From the NCBI GenBank assembly GCA_000223255.2, contig AFUT01000009.1:1-64000 (forward strand): a stretch of DNA of 64,000 nucleotides, in the 5' to 3' direction. Positions 42,635 to 53,026 of the stretch are shown one piece after another; the stretch's first letter is position 1, and every line of letters begins with the position of its first letter. This DNA is from Streptococcus infantis SK970 (GTDB lineage: Bacteria; Bacillota; Bacilli; Lactobacillales; Streptococcaceae). The translations under genes were made by a program, and so were the position numbers. The notes under the pieces were generated by a model. It had not been told where the DNA came from. It did no database searches and worked only from the letters and a program-made list of their open reading frames with translations.

Positions 42635-43336
42635 ATGTCAAGTGTAAAATTGTATCTAGTGCGTCATGGGAAAACAATGTTTAATACGATTGGACGTGCT
42701 CAAGGCTGGAGTGATACTCCTTTAACAGCTGAAGGTGAGCAAGGTATTCACGAATTGGGAATTGGTTTGCGTGAGTCAGGTTTAACCTTCGAGCGTGCTT
42801 ATTCAAGTGACTCAGGGCGAACCATTCAGACTATGGGAATTATCCTTGAGGAGCTTGGTTTAACAGGGCAAATTCCTTATCGCATGGATAAGCGAATCCG
42901 TGAATGGTGCTTTGGTAGTTTTGATGGTGCTTATGATGGGGATTTATTTATGGGGATTATTCCTCGTATCTTTAATGTCGATCATGTGCATCGTTTGTCC
43001 TATGCGGAGCTAGCTGAAGGTCTGGTAGAAGTAGACACAGCAGGTTGGGCTGAAGGCTGGGAAAAGCTAAGTGGTCGTATCTGGGAAGGCTTTGAAGCCA
43101 TTGCCAAGGAAATGGAAGCCAATGGTGGAGGAAATGCTCTCGTTGTCAGTCATGGAATGACAATTGGAACTATTGTTTACCTCATTAACGGCATGCATCC
43201 ACATGGTCTTGATAATGGAAGTGTCACAATTCTCGAGTACCAAGATGGTCAGTTCTCAGTCCAGATTGTTGGGGATAGTAGTTACCGTGAAATTGGACGA
43301 GTTAAGCTAGACGAGCAAGCTAGTTCAGAGCAATAA
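42635..43336 (+). CDS. histidine phosphatase (phosphoglycerate mutase-like)
   Basis: 233 aa. The phosphohistidine motif YLVRHGKTMFN is at residues 6-16, Arg/Glu positions lie in RIREWCFGSFDG, and the second His is in VVSHGMTIG near residue 172. Cytoplasmic phosphatase of the branch with broad substrates rather than a glycolytic mutase. TATAAT at 42607-42612 serves as -10. Confidence 0.9.
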   Translation: MSSVKLYLVRHGKTMFNTIGRAQGWSDTPLTAEGEQGIHELGIGLRESGLTFERAYSSDSGRTIQTMGIILEELGLTGQIPYRMDKRIREWCFGSFDGAYDGDLFMGIIPRIFNVDHVHRLSYAELAEGLVEVDTAGWAEGWEKLSGRIWEGFEAIAKEMEANGGGNALVVSHGMTIGTIVYLINGMHPHGLDNGSVTILEYQDGQFSVQIVGDSSYREIGRVKLDEQASSEQ

Positions 43337-43418
43337 AATTCAGCACTAAATTTAGAAGAATTTTTAAATGATTGATAGAATGCAAATGTCTTAATTCACA
43401 AGCTTGCGAGAGCTGAGT

Positions 43419-43446
43419 GCTTTGACAATAGCATTCTTTTTGTTAG
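43419..43446 (+). promoter_or_regulatory. patAB promoter (putative)
   Basis: TTGACA, then 16 bp, then TAGAAT lie about 80 bp before patA, upstream of the attenuator hairpin. The exact bases may shift by one or two. Confidence 0.6.
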
Positions 43447-43471
43447 AATAGCATCAACATGAAAGCATAAG

Positions 43472-43503
43472 AAGGGACTGACAGAGCTGTCGTTCCCTTT
43501 TGT
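43472..43503 (+). terminator. transcription attenuator upstream of patA
   Basis: AAGGGA pairs with TCCCTT and GACAG with CTGTC on a 3-base loop, followed by TTTTG. In S. pneumoniae an attenuator in this position limits patAB expression, and its loss gives fluoroquinolone resistance. Here it appears intact. Confidence 0.75.
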
Positions 43504-43523
43504 CTATCTTATAAGGGGGAAAT

Positions 43524-45230
43524 ATGCTGTTTCAGAAAATAAAAGCCTATAAATGGCAGGCCCTGGCTTCCTTGGTTATGACAGGTCTAATGGTAACGAG
43601 TTCACTCTTGCAACCACGTTATTTGCAGGAGGTTTTAGAGGCACTGCTAACGGGTGATAATGAAGCTATTTATACTATCGGTTTTTGGTTGATTCTTGTT
43701 GCCTTGATTGGTTTGGTCGCAGGTGGTATCAATGTTGTATTAGCAGCTTACATTGCTCAAGGAGTTTCGTCTGACTTACGTGAAGATGCCTTTCGTAAGA
43801 TTCAAACTTTTTCATACGCCAATATTGAGAAGTTTAATGCAGGGAATCTCGTTGTGCGTATGACCAACGATATCAATCAGATTCAAAACGTCGTTATGAT
43901 GACCTTCCAAATCCTCTTTCGACTACCGATTTTATTTATTGGTTCCTTTATATTAGCTGTTGTCACCTTGCCTTCGTTGTGGTGGGTGCTGGTTCTTATG
44001 GTCGTTTTGATCGTCGCTATGACAGGTCTTATGATGGGGATGATGGGACCACGCTTTGCAAAATTCCAGACCTTATTGGAGCGTATCAATGCCATTGCCA
44101 AAGAAAATTTACGTGGTGTGCGCGTGGTTAAGTCTTTTGTTCGTGAGAAAGATCAGTTTAATAAGTTTACGCAAGTGTCAGATGAATTGCTGGGAGAAAA
44201 CCTCTATATCGGTTATGCTTTTTCTATTGTTCAACCTGCAATGATGTTGATTTCTTACGGTGCTGTCTTTCTTTCAATCTGGATTGTAGCAGGTATGGCA
44301 GAGTCAGATTCTTCAGTGGTTGGTTCCATTGCTTCCTTCGTGAACTATCTGAGTCAGATTATCTTTACTATCGTTATGGTTGGATTTTTGGGGAATTCAG
44401 TCACTCGTGCCATGATTTCCCTCCGTCGTATTCATGAAATCCTGGATACAGAACCAGCTATGACTTTCAATGATATGGAAGATGAAGAATTGGAAGGAAG
44501 TCTCAGTTTTGAAAATGTGACTTTTACCTATCCTAATGATGAGGAACCTATTCTAAAAGATGTATCTTTTGATATTGCAGCTGGTGAAATGGTTGGGGTT
44601 GTCGGAGCAACTGGTGCAGGGAAATCAACCTTGGCTCAGTTGATTCCACGATTATTTGATCCTCAGAAAGGTTCGATCAAAATTGGTGGAAAGGACATTC
44701 GGACAGTTAGTGAAGGGACGCTTCGTAAGACGGTTTCTATCGTTTTGCAAAGAGCCATTCTCTTTAGTGGAACCATCGCAGATAATCTCAGACAAGGTAA
44801 GGGAGATGCGACAGTTTCAGAAATGGAACGCGCAGCTCGTATCGCCCAGGCAAGTGAATTTATCAGTCGTATGGACTTGGCCTTTGAAAGTCCGGTTGAG
44901 GAACGTGGGACTAACTTTTCTGGTGGACAAAAACAAAGAATGTCTATTGCGCGTGGGATTGTCAGCAATCCTAAAATATTGATTTTCGATGATTCAACCT
45001 CCGCCCTTGATGCCAAATCAGAACGTATGGTCCAAGAAGCCCTCAACAAGGATTTGAAGGGGACGACTACGATTATCATCGCGCAAAAGATTAGCTCTGT
45101 TGTGCATGCGGATAAAATTTTAGTGCTTGACCAAGGCCGTTTGATTGGTCAAGGTAAGCATGCTGACTTGGTTGCAACAAACGCAGTCTATCGTGAAATT
45201 TACGAAACGCAAAAAGGAAAGGAGGAGTAG
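43524..45230 (+). CDS. patA: heterodimeric ABC exporter subunit PatA
   Basis: 568 aa: six membrane helices (residues ~15-310) then an ATPase domain with Walker A VGATGAGKST, signature FSGGQKQRMS and Walker B LIFDDSTSALD. The Walker B glutamate is Asp, so its own site is degenerate. With PatB it exports fluoroquinolones and dyes in pneumococcus. Expression is likely set by the attenuator upstream. patB follows immediately. Confidence 0.9.
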   Translation: MLFQKIKAYKWQALASLVMTGLMVTSSLLQPRYLQEVLEALLTGDNEAIYTIGFWLILVALIGLVAGGINVVLAAYIAQGVSSDLREDAFRKIQTFSYANIEKFNAGNLVVRMTNDINQIQNVVMMTFQILFRLPILFIGSFILAVVTLPSLWWVLVLMVVLIVAMTGLMMGMMGPRFAKFQTLLERINAIAKENLRGVRVVKSFVREKDQFNKFTQVSDELLGENLYIGYAFSIVQPAMMLISYGAVFLSIWIVAGMAESDSSVVGSIASFVNYLSQIIFTIVMVGFLGNSVTRAMISLRRIHEILDTEPAMTFNDMEDEELEGSLSFENVTFTYPNDEEPILKDVSFDIAAGEMVGVVGATGAGKSTLAQLIPRLFDPQKGSIKIGGKDIRTVSEGTLRKTVSIVLQRAILFSGTIADNLRQGKGDATVSEMERAARIAQASEFISRMDLAFESPVEERGTNFSGGQKQRMSIARGIVSNPKILIFDDSTSALDAKSERMVQEALNKDLKGTTTIIIAQKISSVVHADKILVLDQGRLIGQGKHADLVATNAVYREIYETQKGKEE

Positions 45231-45231
45231 G

Positions 45232-46998
45232 ATGAAGACATTTCGATTCTTTTGGAACTATTTTAAAGTTTATAAGATATCCTTTGCCGTTGTTATTGCT
45301 ATGATTATCATTGCAACGGTAGCACAAGCCCTCTTTCCAGTTTTTGCAGGTCAAACAGTCACAGAACTGGCTAATTTGGTTATAGCTTATCAAAATGGCA
45401 ATCCTGATATGGTTTGGCAAAGTCTCTTGGGACTCCTTGTGAATCTTGCCTATATTTTGATTGTTTTAGTAGTTTCTAGTCTCATCTATATGGTTTTGAT
45501 GAGCCGTATTATTGCCGAATCGACAAATGAGATGCGTAAGGGACTTTTTGGTAAGCTTTCTCGCTTGACAGTTTCCTTCTTTGACCGCCATCAAGATGGA
45601 GATATCCTGTCACGTTTTACCAGTGATTTGGATAATATTCTCCAAGCTTTCAACGAAAGTCTAGTGTCTGTTATGACCAACATTGCTCTTTATATTGGCT
45701 TGCTGATTGTCATGTTTGCCAAAAATGTCACCTTGGCTTTGATTACGATTGCTAGCACTCCAGTTGCTATCATCATGTTGATTGTCATTTTGAAATTGGC
45801 AAGAAAATACACCAACCTCCAACAAAAGGAAGTTGGGAAGCTCAATGCTTATATGGATGAGAGTATCTCTGGACAAAAAGCAGTTATCGTTCAAGGTATT
45901 CAAGAAGATATGATTGCTGGTTTTGTTGAGCAAAACGAACGGGTTCGAAAGGCCACTTTCAAGGGAAGAATGTTCTCAGGAATTCTCTTTCCTGTCATGA
46001 ACGGAATGAGCTTGGTTAATACAGCAGTCGTTATTTTTGTCGGTTCAGCTGTTTTACTGAATGATAAGAACATCGAGACAGCAACTGCTCTGGGTTTGAT
46101 TGTCATGTTTACCCAGTTTTCTCAGCAATATTACCAGCCCATTATCCAATTGGCAGCGAGTTGGGGAAGTTTGCAACTGGCCTTTACAGGTGCAGACCGT
46201 ATCCAAGAAATGTTTGATGCAGAAGAAGAAATTCGTCCTCAAAATGCTCCAGTCTTTAACGAATTAAAAGATGGTGTGGAGATTCGTAAGGTAGACTTCT
46301 CCTACCTACCAGGGAAACCGATTCTAAAAGATGTCAGCATTTCAGCTCCAAAAGGGAAAATGATTGCGGTTGTTGGTCCGACAGGTTCGGGGAAAACAAC
46401 CATCATGAACTTAATCAATCGTTTTTATGATGTGGATGCAGGTAGTATCAGCTTTGATGGAACAGATATTCGCGAGTTAGATTTAGACAGTTTGCGAAGT
46501 AAGGTAGGAATTGTCCTACAGGATTCTGTTTTGTTTAGCGGAACCATTCGAGACAATATTCGTTTTGGTGTCCCAGATGCTAGTCAGAAGATGGTAGAAG
46601 CAGCCGCTAAGGCTACGCATATCCATGAATATATCGAAAGTCTACCAGATAAGTACGATACTCTGATTAATGATGATCAGAGCGTATTCTCAACCGGTCA
46701 AAAACAGTTGATTTCTATCGCCCGTACCTTGATGACAGATCCACAGGTCTTAATCTTGGATGAGGCAACATCAAACGTTGATACTGTAACAGAAAGCAAG
46801 ATTCAAAATGCCATGGAAGCTATCGTGGCAGGAAGGACTAGTTTTGTGATTGCCCATCGCTTGAAAACTATTCTCAATGCAGATCAGATTATTGTCCTTA
46901 AGGATGGTGAGGTTATCGAACAAGGAAATCACCAGGAATTGCTCAGACTTGGCGGATTTTACGCAGAATTGTATCATAATCAATTTGTCTTTGAATAA
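45232..46998 (+). CDS. patB: heterodimeric ABC exporter subunit PatB
   Basis: 588 aa: membrane domain (residues ~1-320), Walker A VGPTGSGKTT, signature region VFSTGQKQLIS and Walker B LILDEATSNVD. The glutamate is present but the signature is STGQ rather than SGGQ. This complements PatA, as in heterodimeric exporters with one active site. The ATG at 45232 follows GGAGGAG; an upstream start at 45145 lies inside patA. Confidence 0.9.
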   Translation: MKTFRFFWNYFKVYKISFAVVIAMIIIATVAQALFPVFAGQTVTELANLVIAYQNGNPDMVWQSLLGLLVNLAYILIVLVVSSLIYMVLMSRIIAESTNEMRKGLFGKLSRLTVSFFDRHQDGDILSRFTSDLDNILQAFNESLVSVMTNIALYIGLLIVMFAKNVTLALITIASTPVAIIMLIVILKLARKYTNLQQKEVGKLNAYMDESISGQKAVIVQGIQEDMIAGFVEQNERVRKATFKGRMFSGILFPVMNGMSLVNTAVVIFVGSAVLLNDKNIETATALGLIVMFTQFSQQYYQPIIQLAASWGSLQLAFTGADRIQEMFDAEEEIRPQNAPVFNELKDGVEIRKVDFSYLPGKPILKDVSISAPKGKMIAVVGPTGSGKTTIMNLINRFYDVDAGSISFDGTDIRELDLDSLRSKVGIVLQDSVLFSGTIRDNIRFGVPDASQKMVEAAAKATHIHEYIESLPDKYDTLINDDQSVFSTGQKQLISIARTLMTDPQVLILDEATSNVDTVTESKIQNAMEAIVAGRTSFVIAHRLKTILNADQIIVLKDGEVIEQGNHQELLRLGGFYAELYHNQFVFE

Positions 46999-47003
46999 AA
47001 GGA

Positions 47004-47035
47004 AGGTTGTCCTAGAACAGGGCAACTTTTTCTTA
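47004..47035 (+). terminator. patAB terminator
   Basis: GGTTGTCC and GGGCAACT form an 8-9 bp stem, followed by TTTTTC. Confidence 0.85.
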
Positions 47036-47133
47036 TAAAAAAATTTATCACGGACTTAAAAAATACATATTAGACAGGAGTGGGGAAGGATGATAAGATA
47101 AGATTATCAATAGAAGACGAAAGGAAATCAGTA

Positions 47134-47822
47134 ATGGCAAGAACAGTTGTTGGAGTTGCAGCAAATCTATGTCCTGTGGACGCAGAAGGTAAAAATATTC
47201 ATTCATCAGTCTCTTGTAAATTTGCTGAGAGCATTCGTCAGGTTGGCGGACTTCCTTTGGTGATTCCAGTTGGGGATGAGTCAGTTGTCCACGACTACGT
47301 GGAAATGATTGACAAGCTTATCTTGACTGGAGGGCAAAATGTCCATCCTCAGTTTTATGGTGAAGAAAAACGATTGATAGCGATGATTATAATCTAGTGC
47401 GAGATGAGTTTGAGCTAGCTCTCTTGAAAGAGGCTCTGCGTCAGAATAAGCCAATTTTAGCCATTTGCCGAGGAGTTCAGCTTGTTAACGTTGCCTTTGG
47501 TGGTACACTCAATCAGGATATTGAAGGTCATTGGCAAGGTCTACCTTTTGGGACTTCACATTCTATTGAGACAGTGGATGGCAGTGTAGTGTCTAAATTA
47601 TTTGGTAAAGAAAGTCAGGTTAATTCAGTGCATCGTCAGAGTATTAAAGACTTGGCACCCAATTTCCGCGTAACGGCTGTGGATCCCCGCGACCAAACGA
47701 TTGAGGCAATCGAATCTATCGATGAGCACCGTATTATCGGCTTGCAGTGGCATCCAGAATTCTTGGTCAATGAAGAAGATGGCAACTTAGAATTATTTGA
47801 GTATTTATTGAATGAATTGTAA
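47134..47822 (+). pseudogene. class I glutamine amidotransferase-like hydrolase (apparent frameshift)
   Basis: PuuD/peptidase C26 family, about 230 aa when joined. The first frame runs to FYGEEK, and one A added to the AAAAA run at 47366-47370 gives TIDSDDYNLVRDEFELALLK. Catalytic Cys in ILAICRGVQLVN; His/Glu in GLQWHPEF. Family members hydrolyse gamma-glutamyl compounds. Pneumococcus has the same gene between patB and pgi, intact. Confidence 0.85.
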
Positions 47823-47847
47823 CGACTAGAAATTTAGTCGTTTTTTA
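47821..47847 (+). terminator. terminator after amidotransferase gene
   Basis: AACGACTA and TAGTCGTT form a perfect 8-bp stem, followed by TTTTA. A possible cre-like motif (CAAACGTTTGAA) occurs just downstream, before pgi. Confidence 0.85.
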
Positions 47848-47990
47848 TTCATTGTTTACGAATCTTTATAGAATTGTATTTTTACGCAAACGTTTGAATT
47901 GTGATAAAAATTGGAAATTTTTAGTATAAAAACTTGAAAAAATTGTTAGTAAGCGTTATGATAGAAAAGAAGAAATATTGGAGGAATACT

Positions 47991-49340
47991 ATGTCACATA
48001 TTAAATTTGATTATTCAAAAGTATTAGACAAATTTGTTGCACCACATGAAGTGGAATACATGCAAGCACAAGTTACAGCAGCAGACGAATTGATCCGTAA
48101 AGGAACTGGTGCTGGGAGCGACTTCTTGGGTTGGTTGGACCTTCCTGAAAACTACGACCGCGAAGAATTTGACCGCATCTTGAAGGCTGCTGAGCAAATC
48201 AAAGCAGACAGCGATGTTTTGGTGGTTATCGGTATCGGTGGATCATACCTTGGAGCGAAAGCTGCCATTGACTTCTTGAACCACCACTTTGCAAACTTGC
48301 AAACAAAAGAAGAACGCAAAGCACCACAAATCCTATACGCTGGAAACTCCATCTCATCTACTTACCTTGCTGACTTGGTAGAGTATGTTGCAGATAAAGA
48401 CTTCTCAGTAAACGTGATTTCTAAATCAGGAACAACAACTGAACCAGCTATCGCTTTCCGTGTCTTCAAAGAACTTTTGGTTAAGAAATACGGACAAGAA
48501 GAAGCTAACAAACGTATCTACGCAACAACTGACCGTCAAAAAGGTGCTGTTAAGGTTGAAGCAGATGCTAACGGTTGGGAAACATTTGTGGTTCCAGATG
48601 ACATCGGTGGACGTTTCTCAGTATTGACAGCAGTTGGATTGCTTCCAATCGCTGCGTCAGGTGCAGACATCAAAGCCCTTATGGAAGGTGCTAACGCAGC
48701 TCGCAAAGACTACACTTCAGATAAAATCTCTGAAAACGAAGCTTACCAATATGCAGCTGTTCGTAACATCCTTTACCGTAAAGGTTATGCAACTGAAATC
48801 TTGGTAAACTACGAGCCATCCCTTCAATACTTCTCAGAATGGTGGAAACAATTGGCTGGTGAGTCAGAAGGGAAAGACCAAAAAGGTATCTACCCAACTT
48901 CAGCTAACTTCTCAACAGACTTGCACTCATTGGGTCAATTTATCCAAGAAGGAACTCGTATCATGTTTGAAACAGTTGTCCGTGTCGACAAACCTCGTAA
49001 GAACGTGATCATCCCTACTTTGGAAGAAGATCTTGATGGACTTGGTTACCTTCAAGGAAAAGACGTTGACTTTGTAAACAAAAAAGCGACTGATGGTGTT
49101 CTTCTTGCCCACACAGATGGTGACGTGCCAAACATGTACGTGACTCTTCCTGAGCAAGATGCCTTCACTCTTGGTTACACCATCTACTTCTTCGAATTGG
49201 CCATCGCCCTTTCAGGTTACTTGAACGCTATCAACCCATTTGACCAACCAGGTGTTGAAGCTTACAAACGTAACATGTTTGCCCTTCTTGGTAAACCAGG
49301 ATTTGAAGAATTGAGCAAAGAACTCAACGCTCGTCTATAA
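47991..49340 (+). CDS. pgi: glucose-6-phosphate isomerase
   Basis: 449 aa. Interconverts glucose-6-P and fructose-6-P. The PGI signatures [17 protein letters not shown] and [15 protein letters not shown] and the C-terminal [20 protein letters not shown] are present. The ATG at 47991 after TTGGAGGAAT is chosen; 47934 has no ribosome site. Codon use is strongly biased, as for highly expressed glycolytic genes. Confidence 0.97.
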   Translation: MSHIKFDYSKVLDKFVAPHEVEYMQAQVTAADELIRKGTGAGSDFLGWLDLPENYDREEFDRILKAAEQIKADSDVLVVIGIGGSYLGAKAAIDFLNHHFANLQTKEERKAPQILYAGNSISSTYLADLVEYVADKDFSVNVISKSGTTTEPAIAFRVFKELLVKKYGQEEANKRIYATTDRQKGAVKVEADANGWETFVVPDDIGGRFSVLTAVGLLPIAASGADIKALMEGANAARKDYTSDKISENEAYQYAAVRNILYRKGYATEILVNYEPSLQYFSEWWKQLAGESEGKDQKGIYPTSANFSTDLHSLGQFIQEGTRIMFETVVRVDKPRKNVIIPTLEEDLDGLGYLQGKDVDFVNKKATDGVLLAHTDGDVPNMYVTLPEQDAFTLGYTIYFFELAIALSGYLNAINPFDQPGVEAYKRNMFALLGKPGFEELSKELNARL

Positions 49341-49346
49341 TTGAAT

Positions 49347-49376
49347 AAAAAAGAGTGGTTTTACCACTCTTTTTGT
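49347..49376 (+). terminator. pgi terminator
   Basis: AAGAGTGG pairs with CCACTCTT around TTTTA, followed by TTTGTTTTTT. Confidence 0.9.
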
Positions 49377-49470
49377 TTTTTCTCGAAAAGAGAAATTGGA
49401 CTCTGGCAAGACTTGTGATATAATATAGAGAGCAAAAAGGCAGATGCCTAGAGATTTTATAGGAGAAGAT

Positions 49471-50937
49471 ATGTCAAAAGATATTCGTGTGCGTTACGCA
49501 CCAAGTCCAACAGGACTATTACACATCGGTAATGCCCGTACAGCATTGTTTAACTATTTGTATGCACGTCACCATGGTGGAACTTTTATCATCCGTATCG
49601 AAGATACTGACCGCAAACGTCATGTCGAAGACGGAGAACGTTCACAGCTTGAAAACCTTCGTTGGTTAGGCATGGACTGGGATGAAAGTCCAGAGACTCA
49701 TGAAAACTACCGCCAGTCTGAGCGTTTGGAACACTATCAAAAATATATCGACCAACTCTTAGCTGAAGGAAAAGCCTACAAATCTTACGTTACAGAAGAA
49801 GAATTAGCAGCAGAACGTGAACGTCAAGAAGCAGCCGGTGAAACACCTCGCTACATCAACGAATACCTTGGTATGAGCCAAGAAGAAAAAGCAGCTTATG
49901 TGGCTGAACGTGAAGCGGCAGGCATCATCCCAACGGTTCGTTTGGCTGTCAATGAGTCTGGTATTTACAAGTGGCATGACATGGTCAAAGGTGATATCGA
50001 GTTTGAAGGTGGAAATATTGGTGGTGACTGGGTTATCCAAAAGAAAGATGGTTACCCAACTTACAACTTTGCTGTTGTGATCGATGACCACGATATGCAA
50101 ATCTCTCACGTCATTCGTGGAGATGACCACATTGCCAATACACCAAAACAACTTATGGTTTATGAAGCGCTTGGATGGGAAGCACCTGAGTTTGGTCACA
50201 TGACCTTGATTATCAACTCTGAAACTGGTAAGAAGTTGTCTAAACGTGATACCAACACCCTTCAGTTTATCGAAGATTACCGCAAGAAAGGTTACCTTCC
50301 AGAAGCAGTCTTTAACTTTATCGCCCTTCTTGGTTGGAATCCTGGTGGGGAAGACGAAATCTTCTCTCGTCAAGAACTCATCGAGCTCTTTGATGAAAAT
50401 CGCCTTAGCAAGTCTCCAGCAGCCTTCGATCAGAAAAAACTGGACTGGATGAGTAATGACTACATTAAGAGAGCTGACTTGGCAACTATCTTTGAAATGG
50501 CAAAACCATTCCTTGAAGAAGCAGGTCGTTTGACTGATAAGGCTGAGAAATTGGTGGAGCTCTACAAACCACAAATGAAGTCAGTGGATGAAATTGTTCC
50601 ATTGACAGATCTTTTCTTCTCAGACTTCCCAGAATTGACAGAAGCTGAACGAGAAGTCATGGCTGGTGAAACGGTTCCAACTGTACTTGAATCCTTCAAA
50701 GCGAAACTCGAAGCCATGTCAGACGATGAGTTTGTGGTAGAAAATATCTTCCCACAAATCAAAGCGGTTCAAAAAGAGACCGGAATAAAAGGGAAGAACC
50801 TCTTCATGCCTATCCGTATCGCTGTTTCAGGTGAAATGCATGGTCCTGAATTGCCAGACACGATTTACTTGCTTGGTCGTGAAAAATCTATCCAACACAT
50901 TGAAAAATGTTGGAAGAAATTGCAAAATAGTAGATAA
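49471..50937 (+). CDS. gltX: glutamyl-tRNA synthetase
   Basis: 488 aa, class I synthetase with HIGH-type motif ([18 protein letters not shown]) and KMSKS-type motif ([10 protein letters not shown] near residue 258). It is probably the non-discriminating type, since streptococci make Gln-tRNA via GatCAB, but the sequence alone does not show this. The ATG at 49471 follows AGGAGAAG. Confidence 0.97.
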   Translation: MSKDIRVRYAPSPTGLLHIGNARTALFNYLYARHHGGTFIIRIEDTDRKRHVEDGERSQLENLRWLGMDWDESPETHENYRQSERLEHYQKYIDQLLAEGKAYKSYVTEEELAAERERQEAAGETPRYINEYLGMSQEEKAAYVAEREAAGIIPTVRLAVNESGIYKWHDMVKGDIEFEGGNIGGDWVIQKKDGYPTYNFAVVIDDHDMQISHVIRGDDHIANTPKQLMVYEALGWEAPEFGHMTLIINSETGKKLSKRDTNTLQFIEDYRKKGYLPEAVFNFIALLGWNPGGEDEIFSRQELIELFDENRLSKSPAAFDQKKLDWMSNDYIKRADLATIFEMAKPFLEEAGRLTDKAEKLVELYKPQMKSVDEIVPLTDLFFSDFPELTEAEREVMAGETVPTVLESFKAKLEAMSDDEFVVENIFPQIKAVQKETGIKGKNLFMPIRIAVSGEMHGPELPDTIYLLGREKSIQHIEKCWKKLQNSR

Positions 50938-50966
50938 AAAGAGCTCAAATATTGAGCTCTTTTTAT
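50938..50966 (+). terminator. gltX terminator
   Basis: AAAGAGCTCAA and TTGAGCTCTTT form a long stem with a T tail. Confidence 0.92.
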
Positions 50967-50978
50967 ATGCATACTTGT

Positions 50979-51321
50979 TTGAAAATGCAAAAATTTTAGT
51001 GTATAATATTAATTGATAGGGCAAGGAAATAAGTTAGTGAGATGGTATTTTTTCAACTAGACTCGCCTTAGTCTAACATTATTCCTAATGCTGGTCAGTC
51101 TACTTATTTTTTCTTTGCGTTTTGCTGAATAGAGGCAGAAATTCTTTTGTTCATGCAGTTACTATCCCTTACAATGACTTTGTTTTCGATCACCAGAGTT
51201 TCTCTACAAAGATTTGGTCAATTTGTCCAGCTTTTTAGAGAAGTATATCTACTCTTTCTTTTTCAAATACAGAAAGAAATCGACCTTGCTCTGTTACCTT
51301 GCGTTAAGCAAGGTTTTTTTG
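50979..51321 (+). ncRNA. candidate ~310-nt non-coding RNA
   Basis: A consensus promoter (TTGAAA, 17 bp, TATAAT at 51002-51007) is followed 290 bp later by a perfect terminator (CCTTGC, GTTAA, GCAAGG, then TTTTTTT to ~51321). There is no convincing ORF between. GGGCAAGG near the predicted 5' end can pair with CCTTGCTC near 51284-51291, closing the molecule, and could also compete with the terminator stem. It is not tmRNA or SRP RNA by motif; 6S RNA or a new RNA are options. Confidence 0.5.
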
Positions 51322-51399
51322 TGGAATAGTACTAGGCAATTTACGATTTTGTTTTGGAGTGGTATAATATTAACTATCCTGATGAATAGAGGAACTCAA

Positions 51400-52614
51400 A
51401 TGAAAGAATTTAACAAATCAATTAAATTAGAGCATGTGGCTTATGATATTCGTGGTCCAGTTTTGGAAGAAGCCATGCGTATGCGTGCAAATGGAGAAAA
51501 AATTCTTCGTTTGAATACAGGGAACCCAGCTGAGTTTGGTTTTACAGCACCAGATGAGGTGATTCATGACTTAATTATGAATGCCCGTGATAGTGAAGGT
51601 TATTCAGATTCAAAAGGGATCTTTTCAGCTCGTAAAGCGATTATGCAATATTGCCAACTGAAAAACTTCCCAAATGTAGGTATTGATGACATCTACCTTG
51701 GAAATGGGGTTAGTGAGCTAATCGTTATGTCCATGCAAGGGCTTTTGGACAACGGCGATGAAGTCTTAGTTCCTATGCCTGACTATCCTCTTTGGACGGC
51801 TGCAGTCAGCTTGGCCGGAGGAAATGCCGTACACTATATTTGTGACGAAGAAGCAGAATGGTATCCAGACCTAGATGATATCAAGTCTAAAATTAGTTCC
51901 AATACCAAGGCTATTGTGTTGATCAATCCAAATAATCCAACGGGTGCCCTCTATCCCAAAGAACTCTTGTTAGATATCATTGAGATTGCTCGCCAAAATG
52001 ACTTGATTATTTTTGCGGATGAAATTTACGACCGTATGGTTATGGATGGCAATGTCCACACACCAGTCGCAAGTTTGGCTCCAGACCTTTTCTGTGTCAG
52101 CATGAATGGTCTGTCTAAATCTCACCGTATCGCTGGTTTCCGTGTGGGTTGGATGGTCTTGTCTGGGCCTAAACATCATGTAAAAGGCTACATTGAAGGT
52201 CTCAATATGCTTTCAAACATGCGCCTTTGTTCCAATGTCTTGGCTCAACAGGTTGTTCAAACTTCACTAGGTGGTCACCAATCGGTTGATGAATTATTAT
52301 TGCCAGGTGGTCGCATCTACGAACAAAGAAACTTTATTTATAATGCCATTCAAGACATCCCTGGTTTATCAGCTGTTAAGCCAAAAGCAGGTCTTTATAT
52401 CTTCCCTAAAATCGATCGCAATATGTACCGTATCGATGACGATGAACAGTTTGTCCTAGATTTCTTGAAGCAAGAAAAGGTGCTCTTGGTGCATGGACGT
52501 GGCTTTAACTGGAAAGATCCAGACCACTTCCGTATTGTTTATCTTCCACGTGTCGATGAGTTAGCCCAAATCCAAGAAAAGATGACTCGTTTCTTGAAGC
52601 AGTATCGTAGATAA
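51400..52614 (+). CDS. PLP-dependent aminotransferase, AlaT-like
   Basis: 404 aa, fold-type I aminotransferase with PLP lysine motif SMNGLSKSHRIAGFRVGW and cofactor-binding NPNNPTGALYP and ADEIYDRM. Closest in character to alanine aminotransferases (pyruvate/glutamate). The ATG at 51400 after AGAGGAACT is chosen; the longer upstream frame overlaps the ncRNA terminator. TATAAT near 51364 is a plausible -10. Confidence 0.88.
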   Translation: MKEFNKSIKLEHVAYDIRGPVLEEAMRMRANGEKILRLNTGNPAEFGFTAPDEVIHDLIMNARDSEGYSDSKGIFSARKAIMQYCQLKNFPNVGIDDIYLGNGVSELIVMSMQGLLDNGDEVLVPMPDYPLWTAAVSLAGGNAVHYICDEEAEWYPDLDDIKSKISSNTKAIVLINPNNPTGALYPKELLLDIIEIARQNDLIIFADEIYDRMVMDGNVHTPVASLAPDLFCVSMNGLSKSHRIAGFRVGWMVLSGPKHHVKGYIEGLNMLSNMRLCSNVLAQQVVQTSLGGHQSVDELLLPGGRIYEQRNFIYNAIQDIPGLSAVKPKAGLYIFPKIDRNMYRIDDDEQFVLDFLKQEKVLLVHGRGFNWKDPDHFRIVYLPRVDELAQIQEKMTRFLKQYRR

Positions 52615-52655
52615 GGCTTTCATAGCAAAAAAGCTGGAAACATTTGTCAGAGCTA

Positions 52656-52684
52656 TTGACAAATAAGTAAGAATCAGATAGAAT
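52656..52684 (+). promoter_or_regulatory. rpmH promoter
   Basis: TTGACA, 17-bp spacer, TAGAAT; about 75 bp upstream of the rpmH start. Confidence 0.75.
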
Positions 52685-52758
52685 AGTAAAGTATGTTTAG
52701 TAACTGATCACTTTATAGCCGGCTAAACGAATACAAAATCTATGAGGAGGTATTCATC

Positions 52759-52893
52759 GTGAAACGTACTTATCAACCAAGTAAACTTCGTCGTGCGCGC
52801 AAACACGGATTCCGTAACCGTATGTCAACTAAAAACGGTCGTCGCGTATTGGCAGCTCGTCGTCGTAAAGGACGCAAAGTTTTGGCTGCATAA
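52759..52893 (+). CDS. rpmH: 50S ribosomal protein L34
   Basis: 44 aa from GTG behind [27 protein letters not shown] and the C-terminal [10 protein letters not shown] are invariant L34 features. Complete. In most bacteria rpmH is beside rnpA/dnaA; here, as in streptococci, it stands alone. Confidence 0.98.
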
Positions 52894-52914
52894 TCCAAAC
52901 AAATGAAACAAAGA

Positions 52915-52946
52915 AGTCAGTAGGAACTCGAGCCTACTGATTTTTC
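52915..52946 (+). terminator. rpmH terminator
   Basis: GTCAGTAGG and CCTACTGAT form a stem with T-rich tail TTTTCTTTT. Confidence 0.88.
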
Positions 52947-53026
52947 TTTTATCTAAAAGAGATTTTTCTAAAGTTATTGATTGAGAATAAACATTTTAGA
53001 AGACGTATTGAAAAAATCACATATAG

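Noticed and set aside
47851..47867. Possible ComX box before pgi (TACGAATC)
   Set aside because: One mismatch at the last base, no T-tract and ribosome-site layout like the comG promoter, and it lies 130 bp before a glycolytic gene.
49804..50574. 256-aa minus-strand open frame inside gltX
   Set aside because: It lies fully within the highly biased gltX gene on the opposite strand and has no ribosome site or known domain.
51214..51399. N-terminal extension of the aminotransferase
   Set aside because: It would run through a strong terminator; the ATG at 51400 has the proper ribosome site.
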